Assembly: GCA_023665145.1 (NCBI GenBank)
Contig: JAMPEM010000007.1
Coordinates: 1-64,000, forward strand
DNA length: 64,000 bases
Direction: 5' to 3'
DNA from: Bacteroides sp.
Lineage (GTDB): Bacteria > Bacteroidota > Bacteroidia > Bacteroidales > Muribaculaceae
The notes below the pieces were generated by a model that was not told the DNA's origin, did no database searches, and was given only the letters and a program-made list of their open reading frames with translations. Shown piece by piece: positions 27,976-35,235 of the stretch. How positions within the stretch are numbered: the stretch's first letter is position 1; every line of letters begins with the position of its first letter. Position numbers and translations under genes: made by a program.

Positions 27976-29736
27976 TTATCTGTTATCAATTAATATTGTT
28001 GGGAGCTTATCTTCGTTGAGCTTCATGAGTTTCAGCACTACGGCACTTTTTGATCCGACAGATAAAGCTGCTACTTTATCGGGATATAATTCCATTTCTG
28101 TCTTGCCGGATGTCCATTTGGTGACAGATGACAACAAATCCTCGGCACTACATTTTCCTATCGGCAATTTTGCCATTTTATACGCCAATGAAGGTATATT
28201 CACTTTTACCTCTGCCGGGGCGTCTGAGAAATTGCATACTATGAGCAATTTCTCATCTTCACTATATCGTAAAAAAGCGTATGTAGAATGTGGATTAAAG
28301 TCGGGATTCTGCAAATTCACGTACATTAAATCAAAGAACGCGCCATATCTTAAAGCTGACTCCGAGTTCAAAAGTGTCAATACTTTGGTATATACTTCAC
28401 GAAGCCATTTCTCATGAGGGCTAAACCGTGCGCCGTCACAGTTACCATCATTATACCATCTCCGCATCGAAGCGTAACTCCAATAATCAAAAATTGTAGT
28501 GCGATGATTATCTCCGGCAAACCCTTCATTATCTTTCGCTGATTCCCCAAACTCCTGTCCGTAATATATCATATAAGGAGAAGAAGATATCATGCTGCTC
28601 GCCACAAGATACGGCAGAACCTTTATGGGATCTCCTGCAAATTCATCCGAACCGAATCTCACCTCATCGTGATTCTCCAGGAAATTAAGCATCTTGTCTG
28701 ATATTCCTTCCACCGTCTGCCATGTCCCCGTCAGCCGGGCTGCTGACACGCCATGGCGTTCAATCCCTACCAGTGTGTCATACAGATTCACCTTATCATA
28801 CAGATAATCAAAACAACCATATTCAAGGAAACTGCGATATAATCCTACATCGTATATCTCACCGATAAATATTATACCCGGATGTTTCTTTTTGACTTGT
28901 GGTATGACCCAATGCCAGAATGCAAGAGGCACCATAAACACCATATCACATCGGAAACCATCCACTCCTTTCCCGGCCCAATACAAGAGTATATCTCTCA
29001 TTTTAAGCCACGTGTCAGGCACCGGATTGAAATGATCTGAATTATCTCCATAATCATGTCCATAATTCAATTTCACAGTCTCATACCAATCATTGCGGGT
29101 GCAAAAGGCGGTAAAACAATCATTACCCGTAGCCTTGGCCGGAAATTCCACGTACGGGACATCCCCCTCAGCGTCAAGAGGAAAGTCCGGACTGAAAAGC
29201 TGATTGGTATTATAATAATAGTTATTGGACGGCTTGAAAAAATATGTTATGTCATCACCTTTCCCGAAATCTTCCACACCTTCAGGTGAGCTGTCTGAAT
29301 GATATACTCGTGCTGTATGATTGGGAACAAAGTCTATCAAAACCTTCATACCCTCGTTATGCACTCTTTCTACCAAGTCTTCAAATTCAGCCATTCGATG
29401 ATTGACATTCTCCGAGATGGCCGGACATACATCATAATAATCTTTGATGGCATAAGGAGAACCGGCCTGACCTTTCACCACATTAGGATTATCGGCCGGA
29501 ATTCCTTCAGAATCCCACCCCGTTTTGGTCGCACACTCGATTATTCCGGTAAACCATACGGCATTAACGCCCAAGTTCTTTATGCTTTTCAGCAGTTTGG
29601 GCGTATAATCGTTCAAATGGCCCGAACCGTTTTGTTCCAATGTTCCACCCCGGACACATGAATCATTAGTGTTGGTAAATATTCTGGGAAAAACCTGATA
29701 TATCACTAATCGCTCTTTATTGGGGTCGGGGTTCAT
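27976..29736 (-). CDS. Cytosolic alpha-amylase-family glycoside hydrolase (GH13)
   Basis: Predicted hydrolysis or transfer at alpha-glucosidic bonds. From ATG 29736 the protein has 586 residues and no signal peptide, so it is cytosolic, perhaps acting on glycogen or imported oligosaccharides. GH13 regions are intact: DFVPNH (I), GFRCDM with nucleophile Asp (II), GEIYD with acid Glu (III) and ENHDE (IV), then a C-terminal beta domain. An in-frame ATG at 29775 would add 13 residues and overlap the patatin gene by 28 bp; the later ATG, 11 bp after that gene, is preferred. The exact substrate is not readable. Confidence 0.85.
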   Translation of the reverse strand: MNPDPNKERLVIYQVFPRIFTNTNDSCVRGGTLEQNGSGHLNDYTPKLLKSIKNLGVNAVWFTGIIECATKTGWDSEGIPADNPNVVKGQAGSPYAIKDYYDVCPAISENVNHRMAEFEDLVERVHNEGMKVLIDFVPNHTARVYHSDSSPEGVEDFGKGDDITYFFKPSNNYYYNTNQLFSPDFPLDAEGDVPYVEFPAKATGNDCFTAFCTRNDWYETVKLNYGHDYGDNSDHFNPVPDTWLKMRDILLYWAGKGVDGFRCDMVFMVPLAFWHWVIPQVKKKHPGIIFIGEIYDVGLYRSFLEYGCFDYLYDKVNLYDTLVGIERHGVSAARLTGTWQTVEGISDKMLNFLENHDEVRFGSDEFAGDPIKVLPYLVASSMISSSPYMIYYGQEFGESAKDNEGFAGDNHRTTIFDYWSYASMRRWYNDGNCDGARFSPHEKWLREVYTKVLTLLNSESALRYGAFFDLMYVNLQNPDFNPHSTYAFLRYSEDEKLLIVCNFSDAPAEVKVNIPSLAYKMAKLPIGKCSAEDLLSSVTKWTSGKTEMELYPDKVAALSVGSKSAVVLKLMKLNEDKLPTILIDNR

Positions 29737-29747
29737 ATCTTTTTCAG

Positions 29748-30548
29748 TTAATTGGATTTTTCCAGCACTCGACATGCGGTATCATATCCGTAGGTGACAA
29801 GTTTCCTTATTGATGAGAGATCAAACGTCTTATATTTTGCCGTCTCCTGAGTCTGAATCACATAATCACAGAGATTCAAATCTTGAAGCATATTGGCTTT
29901 CGACATCAATGTATACGATCGCATCGCTATGTCGAGCATCGAATTTTTATATCTGTACGAACGATTCAATGGCGAACAATTGCTCCCGTAAAGCACACTG
30001 CAATGATCTCTGATTGTCCATGCAGGCATATTGCGAAGCACTCCTCCGTCAACGTAATGTACACCATTTATTCTTACCGGTTGGAATATTATGGGTATAC
30101 TGCATGATGCCAAAACACGAGGAACAATCTCACCTTTGCTCCATCCCACAGATTTACCATTGTCAAAATCCGTGGCACACACCATCGTAGGAATCTGCAA
30201 GTCCTCAAGATTCTTTACCGGCAACCAGTTGTCTAATAATTTTGCGAATTTTGTCAGGCGTAAAAAACTTGATTTCGGAATAGACCATTCCGTGAAATCA
30301 CCGAGCTTCGGTTTCGAAGCAAAACATTCGATTATTTCAAGTGGTGACAATCCGGAAGCATACAGCACTCCGGCTATTGCACCGGCTGAGACTCCCGATA
30401 TTATATCCGGACGTTTTCCAAACCGCTCAAAAGCCATCAAGACACCGACGTGGGCAAAACCGCGAGCTCCACCTCCACTGAGTGCAATACCAATCTTACC
30501 TTTGTGTAGAGTGATATTTTCAAACATTCCGTCAAGTATCCAAGACAT
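29748..30548 (-). CDS. Patatin-like phospholipase
   Basis: Predicted cytosolic lipid acyl hydrolase with a Ser-Asp dyad. The 266-residue protein shows the oxyanion loop SGGGARG (24-30), nucleophile elbow GVSAG (Ser54) and the catalytic DGG motif (about 166-168). It resembles short bacterial RssA-type patatins with no signal peptide or barrel. It is first in an operon with the amylase and prs genes. Substrate unknown. Confidence 0.88.
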   Translation of the reverse strand: MSWILDGMFENITLHKGKIGIALSGGGARGFAHVGVLMAFERFGKRPDIISGVSAGAIAGVLYASGLSPLEIIECFASKPKLGDFTEWSIPKSSFLRLTKFAKLLDNWLPVKNLEDLQIPTMVCATDFDNGKSVGWSKGEIVPRVLASCSIPIIFQPVRINGVHYVDGGVLRNMPAWTIRDHCSVLYGSNCSPLNRSYRYKNSMLDIAMRSYTLMSKANMLQDLNLCDYVIQTQETAKYKTFDLSSIRKLVTYGYDTACRVLEKSN

Positions 30549-30576
30549 CTTGATTGCGTCTGTTAATTTCTTTGTG

Positions 30577-30607
30577 CAAAGTTAACAAAAAATATTCTTA
30601 TCGACAA
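30577..30607 (-). promoter_or_regulatory. Promoter of the patatin operon
   Basis: On the minus strand TTG (30607-30605), 20 bp, TAACTTTG (30584-30577): both Bacteroidota promoter elements at ideal spacing, 29 bp upstream of the ATG. Confidence 0.75.
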
Positions 30608-30813
30608 CATCGACCTTAATTCTATTTCTCTCTAAATTTTTTTATATAATCCCCGGTATTTCATTTAATATAATGCCGGGAATCGACTTAAGATGTTATT
30701 TAAGTGATTTGTATCTACTTACCTCAAACAACAACATTACAATAATCCGCGAGGCATTAACTGCTGTTATACTCAATTCCATTAACATTAATTTTTTATC
30801 AGCCTCTTATGTT

Positions 30814-30849
30814 ATTACGGCTTCATTTCAATCGAAATGAAGCCGTAAT
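30814..30849 (-). terminator. 16-bp perfect hairpin after the secreted-protein gene
   Basis: ATTACGGCTTCATTTC, four bases, then its reverse complement. It lies 54 bp beyond the stop at 30903. There is no immediate T-run on the minus strand, so the terminator role is likely but imperfect. Confidence 0.5.
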
Positions 30850-30868
30850 GGTTTATCAAGTTATTTTT

Positions 30869-30898
30869 TAGGTTGTTGAAAAATAAAACAATCTCTTA
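30869..30898 (-). repeat. Dispersed repeat, partial copy D
   Basis: The minus strand reads TAAGAGATTGTTTTATTTTT and then CAACAACC, so both an AATCTCTTA arm and a GGTTGTT arm are present in inverted order. Its 13-bp end AAACAATCTCTTA (30886-30898) is the exact inverse of the end of copy B (32214-32226) beyond the other side of the gene. Confidence 0.5.
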
Positions 30899-30902
30899 TC
30901 GG

Positions 30903-32147
30903 TCACCTAAGGATTGCCTTTTGAACCTTATTCCCGGTCTTTATAATGTAAAGACCATTTTGTGGATTATTTACGGGTATGCCCTGAAGATTGTAATACA
31001 CGGGAACAGATCTTTCCTCATCTTCTTCAAGCAACTCCACTGAAGCCGGGTCTGTATTCCATCTCAGAACACTGACTGCAGGGGCAGCATAATACATCTC
31101 GAAGCTGTCCAATCCCATCAATGTAATACTTTCTATAGGGAATGTGACAGTCTTGACGTAACCCTCAGTAGTCATCTTGATTCGCAATTCCTCAGGAGTT
31201 TCATCTATACCATCCCCAAAATCTTCGTTATAAGAAGACTCACTAAATATAAAATACTCGCCATCTTCTTCATCAAACAGGCCGACGCTCTGGTCATAGA
31301 GCAGAATATTCTCCGGGTAAGTGGTGTCGATTACCATCGGAGGACACTGCTCGGGGTCTTCACCTAGAGCCTTATAAAGCTGTTGATAGGGTTTTTTCAC
31401 CATATATCGTACAGGATCGTCAAGATCTGCATATACCTCTACCTCTACAGGCTCGGCTTTCCAGTCTTCTACAAAAAGATCGCCAAGAATATTATCCGTA
31501 AACGTACCTTTTCCACTCAAAACCCAATTTCCATCAGGATTAAGAGCCGGATTCGACACGAGGAGTTCATTGTCACAACTTAGAACATACCATCCCAAAT
31601 CCTCATCAGCCGGGTCGCCAAGTGCCCATATATCATCAGCCGGAAAGACGATATCCCCATTCTCGGTAAATGTTCCGACTGTGGCCGGAGTTTTGCTAAT
31701 TCCGTCCACCAATTCATAATCGCTTGTGAAGTCCTTAAGATAGAAATATATCGGACCATCTTCATCCTCACCTACCTTCTGATTGTTTGAAATAGAGAAA
31801 GTACCTTTCTCAAGATCTATTGCAACCGGAATTTCAAAGTCTGCCAAATAGACTGTACCGTTACCCGTTGTTGCATCATAATTGAAAATCTCGAGGGGCT
31901 CGGAGATAACCCCATCATATTCAAGCATATCTGTAGCAGTCCAATAATATACCTTATCCTCTGTCAATGAAGCCGCCTTACGAATTCTTGACGCTTTCTT
32001 TGAGCCGGAAATCTTCTTAGCTCCGTCAAGCACTCGCGCTACCGGAGTCTTGGCTCTGTGAGATTGATTGAACGCTGCTTGCTGACGGTCGGCAGCAGCA
32101 GTAAAGCTCACTGCCGCAGCAAGTCCAATAATGTAAAGTCCTTTCAT
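30903..32147 (-). CDS. Secreted protein with sorting-type C-terminal tail, function unknown
   Basis: 414-residue protein with an N-terminal signal peptide (about 1-19) and a basic stretch (KKASRIRKAAS), then a repetitive beta-rich body. Motifs such as YYWTATDMLEYDG and acidic DED/DEE segments do not point to an enzyme family. The last about 34 residues (YYNLQGIPVNN to KAILR) match the tails of two other proteins in this window and resemble the short Por/type IX-like sorting tail of Bacteroidales. It is likely exported and surface-linked. Monocistronic, flanked by inverted copies of the dispersed repeat. Confidence 0.7.
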   Translation of the reverse strand: MKGLYIIGLAAAVSFTAAADRQQAAFNQSHRAKTPVARVLDGAKKISGSKKASRIRKAASLTEDKVYYWTATDMLEYDGVISEPLEIFNYDATTGNGTVYLADFEIPVAIDLEKGTFSISNNQKVGEDEDGPIYFYLKDFTSDYELVDGISKTPATVGTFTENGDIVFPADDIWALGDPADEDLGWYVLSCDNELLVSNPALNPDGNWVLSGKGTFTDNILGDLFVEDWKAEPVEVEVYADLDDPVRYMVKKPYQQLYKALGEDPEQCPPMVIDTTYPENILLYDQSVGLFDEEDGEYFIFSESSYNEDFGDGIDETPEELRIKMTTEGYVKTVTFPIESITLMGLDSFEMYYAAPAVSVLRWNTDPASVELLEEDEERSVPVYYNLQGIPVNNPQNGLYIIKTGNKVQKAILR

Positions 32148-32213
32148 ACAATATTGTTTTATGGTTATACAAAAAGTTTATAATTATACAATTTTCAAAT
32201 TATTATATCTTAA

Positions 32214-32270
32214 TAAGAGATTGTTTAATAATAAAACTTAAAATTATTCGTTCACCAAATTGTTAAATGG
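32214..32270 (+). repeat. Dispersed intergenic repeat, copy B
   Basis: TAAGAGATTGTTTAATAATA followed by AAACTTAAAATTATTCGTTC, ending in ATTGTTAAATGG. It aligns along its length with copies A, C and E. It lies 66 bp upstream of the secreted-protein start. Confidence 0.65.
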
Positions 32271-32328
32271 ATATTTTTCAGTATTTTAACAATCTTGTTC
32301 ACTCTAAATATTTTAATTGTCAATGTCT

Positions 32329-32520
32329 TTAGACTTCCTTTGGGAGAATTTCTGCAAATTCGTCAATCATGTTGCTCGCTACATTCTTTTCCCATTGAGA
32401 GAAATTTCCTCCTAAATTATGTCCAAATCCTTTAACTTTTATTTTTAAACATCCTCTAAATCTCACGGATAGGATTAGGAGTATGTTATTTTTGTCAAAA
32501 TATAAAGTACCATCAAAGCA
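32329..32520 (-). pseudogene. Possible gene relic or very small ORF
   Basis: An open stretch of 63 codons before the stop at 32331-32329, with no ATG near its beginning. The peptide from a GTG codon would be about 45 residues, with a protein-like composition: basic first half (RFRGCLKIKVKGFGH) and amphipathic second half (SQWEKNVASNMIDEFAEIL). I do not recognise it. It overlaps the terminator of the upstream genes, so it is probably the decayed 3' end of an older gene. Confidence 0.3.
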
Positions 32521-32540
32521 TTACTATCTTAGATGGTACT
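32506..32540 (-). terminator. Terminator of the methylmalonyl decarboxylase cluster
   Basis: AGTACCATC (32506-32514) and GATGGTACT (32532-32540) form a 9-bp stem 67 bp past the beta-subunit stop, followed on the minus strand by TTTATATTTT. Confidence 0.7.
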
Positions 32541-32606
32541 TCCAATATTTATTTGTTTAAATCATCTTTGGCAAGTTATTGCTTACCCAAAACTGGAGAG
32601 CGAAGA

Positions 32607-33773
32607 TTATCCCAAGAAGCTCAAAAGTACACCTGCTGCGACGGCGGAACCAATCACACCGGCTACATTCGGGCCCATGGCGTGCATCAAAAGATAGTTT
32701 GTCGGATCATACTCAAGACCAATATTGTTAGAGATTCGTGCTGCCATTGGCACTGCAGAAACTCCGGCATTTCCAATCAAAGGATTGATTCTCTTATCTT
32801 TCTTAAGGAAAATATTGAAAAGCTTCACTGAAAGCACACCCGCTGATGATGCTATGATGAAAGCGGCAAATCCGAGTCCGAACACCAAAAGTGTATCTAC
32901 CTTAAGGAATTTGTCTGCTTGAGTGGAGGCTCCGACTGTAAGACCCAAAAGTATTGTTACAATATCTGTCATGGAATTACTTGCCGTCTTGGCAAGTCGT
33001 CCGGTCACTCCACTCTCTCTAAGGAGATTGCCAAAGAATAACATTCCAAGCAAAGGGAGTCCTGAGGGAACAACAAAACATGTAAGAATCAGACCTACAA
33101 TCGGGAAGATGATTTTCTCGTTTTGCGATACAACTCGCGCCGGTTTCATCTTGATACGGCGCTCCTCATTGGTAGTGAAAAGACGCATCAACGGAGGCTG
33201 TATCAATGGTATCAAGGCCATATATGAATAAGCTGATACAGCTACAGCACCAAGCATCTCAGGATTAAGCTTTGACGTAGTGAATATTGCTGTCGGTCCG
33301 TCGGCACCGCCTATAATGGCAACACAGCCGGCTGACAATGGATCAAAACCACATAATAGCGCCAACATATAAGCTCCGAAGATACCGAACTGTGCACACG
33401 CTCCGATTATCATCAATTTCGGATTTGCAAGAAGTGCAGAGAAATCTGTCATTGCTCCAATCCCGAGGAAAATCAATGGTGGATACCAACCCTTCTCGAC
33501 TCCGTTGTAAAGAATATTCAAGACTGAACCGGGCTCATATATTCCAATCTCCATGCCTGGTTGAAACGGTATGTTTCCTATCAACATACCAAATCCTATT
33601 GGAACGAGAAGTAGTGGCTCAAAATTCTTCTTTATGGCAAGCCATACGAAGAAACAACCAACTGCAAGCATGACAAGATTCTGCCATTCACAGTTGTAAA
33701 AACCGGTGAACTCCCAGAATGTTTTGATTGTCTGGGTTATAAAATCACCAAAATTAGCTTGTGTAAGTATCAT
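32607..33773 (-). CDS. Na+-translocating decarboxylase, beta (membrane) subunit
   Basis: Membrane subunit that decarboxylates carboxybiotin and pumps Na+ outward. From ATG 33773 the protein has 388 residues; the frame is open to a TTG at 33788 that lies inside a predicted RNA stem. About nine to eleven hydrophobic helices are present, with the re-entrant-loop signature GGADGPTAIF, carrying the key Asp, and the late NPLIGNAGVSAVPMAAR motif with the conserved Asn. Family: OadB/MmdB/GcdB. The neighbours (carboxyltransferase, biotin carrier, delta-type subunit, epimerase) indicate methylmalonyl-CoA as substrate. Confidence 0.93.
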   Translation of the reverse strand: MILTQANFGDFITQTIKTFWEFTGFYNCEWQNLVMLAVGCFFVWLAIKKNFEPLLLVPIGFGMLIGNIPFQPGMEIGIYEPGSVLNILYNGVEKGWYPPLIFLGIGAMTDFSALLANPKLMIIGACAQFGIFGAYMLALLCGFDPLSAGCVAIIGGADGPTAIFTTSKLNPEMLGAVAVSAYSYMALIPLIQPPLMRLFTTNEERRIKMKPARVVSQNEKIIFPIVGLILTCFVVPSGLPLLGMLFFGNLLRESGVTGRLAKTASNSMTDIVTILLGLTVGASTQADKFLKVDTLLVFGLGFAAFIIASSAGVLSVKLFNIFLKKDKRINPLIGNAGVSAVPMAARISNNIGLEYDPTNYLLMHAMGPNVAGVIGSAVAAGVLLSFLG

Positions 33774-33788
33774 TAAAATAAAAATCAA

Positions 33789-33884
33789 GTGCCGGTAAAA
33801 ATAATATAGAGTAATCTGCTGATTTATTAATCTTCACGACGGCGGCTCTCGCCGCGGTCTGTTACTAATCTTTTACTTAGGCAC
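33789..33884 (-). ncRNA. Candidate structured leader before the Na+-pump beta gene
   Basis: On the minus strand four nested pairings line up: GTGCC/GGCAC (33884-33880 with 33793-33789), GTAAAA/TTTTAC (33876-33871 with 33800-33795), AGTAA/TTACT (33866-33862 with 33814-33810) and an apical GCGGC-GAGA-GCCGC hairpin (33855-33842). The structure ends 15 nt before the ATG. It fits no riboswitch I can name. It could control translation or mRNA processing. Confidence 0.45.
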
Positions 33885-33965
33885 GGGGTAAATAGGATGT
33901 AGAAATTTTTATCCTCCGTGTGTGTGCAGAGGTTGAGTAGAAATAGAGGTACGAATTATCCGCTT

Positions 33966-34050
33966 TTGACCGTCCACATTGCATGTGTATGCAACAGGAC
34001 GGGTCAATTCATTCGGATAACTTTCGTTATAGAATAACTTTCGTTATAGA
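33966..34050 (-). ncRNA. Intercistronic hairpin plus two tandem GAAA-loop hairpins
   Basis: Downstream of the biotin-carrier stop, minus strand: two tandem 17-nt units, each ATAAC-GAAA-GTTAT (GNRA tetraloop; 34050-34017), then a long hairpin with TTGACC/GGTCAA outer, GTCC/GGAC middle and TTGCAT/ATGCAA inner stems (34007-33966). There is no T-tract. It may protect or process the upstream message and set subunit ratios. Confidence 0.5.
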
Positions 34051-34063
34051 ATTGCGATTAACC

Positions 34064-34510
34064 TTATTCTATAACCATTATGTCTGTTCCCTCGAGGATA
34101 GCGTCACCTACGCTTACAAGAATCTTCTTAACGGTGCCACCGGTGGAACAGTGTACATCATTCTCCATTTTCATAGCTTCAAGTACACATACAGTGTCTC
34201 CGGCATTGACGGTATCACCTTCTTTTACATTGAAGCTCATGATAGTTCCGGGCAATGGACTCTTTACTGTTGAACCGCCTGTAGAAGCAGCCGGCTTGCT
34301 GATTACCTTAGCTCCGGTCTCTGTACGTGGAGCCGCTGCAGGTTGTTTGGAGGCTTTTAATGTTACTGCCTGAGGTTTCCCCTCCTCATCTATTATTACA
34401 TTGTAAGGAGTGCCATTTACTTCTACATGAATCTCGTTGCCGTTAAGGTCTCCCACACCAACGGTAAATTTTGTTCCGTTGATTTTATATTTATATTCTT
34501 TAAGTTTCAT
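34064..34510 (-). CDS. Biotin carboxyl carrier protein of the decarboxylase
   Basis: 148-residue carrier that takes CO2 from the carboxyltransferase to the membrane subunit. An N-terminal part (1-50), then an Ala/Pro-rich flexible linker (about 52-75), then the biotinyl domain with EAMKMEN (Lys114 as the biotinylation site) and the usual GDTVCVLE and GGTVKKI turns. Length and layout fit MmdC/gamma-type carriers. It is 30 bp from the OadG-like gene and 290 bp before the beta gene, a gap filled with RNA structure. Confidence 0.93.
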   Translation of the reverse strand: MKLKEYKYKINGTKFTVGVGDLNGNEIHVEVNGTPYNVIIDEEGKPQAVTLKASKQPAAAPRTETGAKVISKPAASTGGSTVKSPLPGTIMSFNVKEGDTVNAGDTVCVLEAMKMENDVHCSTGGTVKKILVSVGDAILEGTDIMVIE

Positions 34511-34540
34511 CTCAAATATTTTATTAAGATGTGCATTGCA

Positions 34541-35140
34541 TCAGCGACGATTACGCTTCAACTCAGGCACCTCTCTCATGTTATAAATTTTTGAATTCCA
34601 AGGCGAATATGCTCTCTTCATGCGTCGTATGGTCAATATGGTGTCTTCCATATCGTGGCCATTAGTGTTGAAATGCTGTGCCAATGCTGTAGCTATGGCT
34701 GCAATAACCTCACCTGAATCTACATCTTTATGGTGGTCAGTTGCATCCTCTTTAGTCAAACCTTGTGCCGCAAGTTTTTTGCGGGACATAATCTTGGATG
34801 AAATCTTTCCAAAGCATAAAAAAAGAATACTCAATATCACAAGTGCCGCTATGACTACACACATGGCGATGATTGTTATTCCACCTCCCCATGAGTCGTT
34901 CACCTCGGCATTGTGAGCCTTTTCTGCCTGAGTCATCTTCTTGGCCGTGGCACTTTCCGTAATGGTGTTAGTCTCGGTACTGGTGTTATCCCATTCTCCG
35001 GTGACAGTAGTTTGCCCGTCTGAATTGGAATCCACTATTGTCAGCTGTTCACCTTCCGGAATTACCGCTGATGCATATGCCGTGGATCCGAAACATAACG
35101 CAATAGAAAGAGCTCCGGCTGCTAAAAGTCTTTTAATCAT
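34541..35140 (-). CDS. OadG/MmdD-like small membrane subunit
   Basis: 199-residue protein with a signal-like N-terminal helix (about 1-24), a periplasmic segment with SWGGG, one membrane helix (about 90-113) and a basic cytoplasmic tail. Position and layout fit the OadG family, which assembles the pump by holding the carboxyltransferase at the membrane. It is longer than typical OadG, with extra C-terminal residues. It is 95 bp downstream of the carboxyltransferase gene, with a strong hairpin in between. Confidence 0.75.
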   Translation of the reverse strand: MIKRLLAAGALSIALCFGSTAYASAVIPEGEQLTIVDSNSDGQTTVTGEWDNTSTETNTITESATAKKMTQAEKAHNAEVNDSWGGGITIIAMCVVIAALVILSILFLCFGKISSKIMSRKKLAAQGLTKEDATDHHKDVDSGEVIAAIATALAQHFNTNGHDMEDTILTIRRMKRAYSPWNSKIYNMREVPELKRNRR

Positions 35141-35195
35141 AGATTGTCTTATAAATAATCTTCACTCTATTTTCCCTCTAATTTGAAGGAAAATC

Positions 35196-35226
35196 GAGGG
35201 GAAAGCAATTTATATTGCATCCCCTC
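35196..35226 (-). other. Intercistronic hairpin after the carboxyltransferase gene
   Basis: GAGGGG and CCCCTC outer stem plus GCAAT/ATTGC inner stem, 10 bp past the stop. A second stem, TTTTCC/GGAAAA (35170-35193), follows on the minus strand. Without a T-run it is more likely an mRNA-stabilising or attenuating structure than a full terminator. Confidence 0.5.
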
Positions 35227-35235
35227 AAGTATTGG

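Larger units (their letters stand above)
30549..30902. other. Gene-free region between the patatin gene and the secreted-protein gene
   Basis: 354 bp with no convincing frame. Contents: the patatin promoter; a 9-bp stem with one G-T pair (30652-30680) of unknown role; a strong 16-bp palindrome (30814-30849); and a partial copy of the dispersed repeat (30869-30898) that touches the stop codon area of the next gene. Confidence 0.55.
32148..32606. other. Gene-free region between the secreted-protein gene and the Na+-pump gene
   Basis: 459 bp, very AT-rich. It contains repeat copy B (32214-32270), a possible gene relic on the minus strand (32329-32520) and the terminator of the decarboxylase cluster (32506-32540). 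No tRNA or promoter of standard form was recognised. Confidence 0.55.

Noticed and set aside
33841..33857. tRNA or stable RNA at the GC-rich GGCGGC-GCCGC patch
   Set aside because: The patch folds as the tip of one extended hairpin; there is no cloverleaf, T-loop or CCA context.
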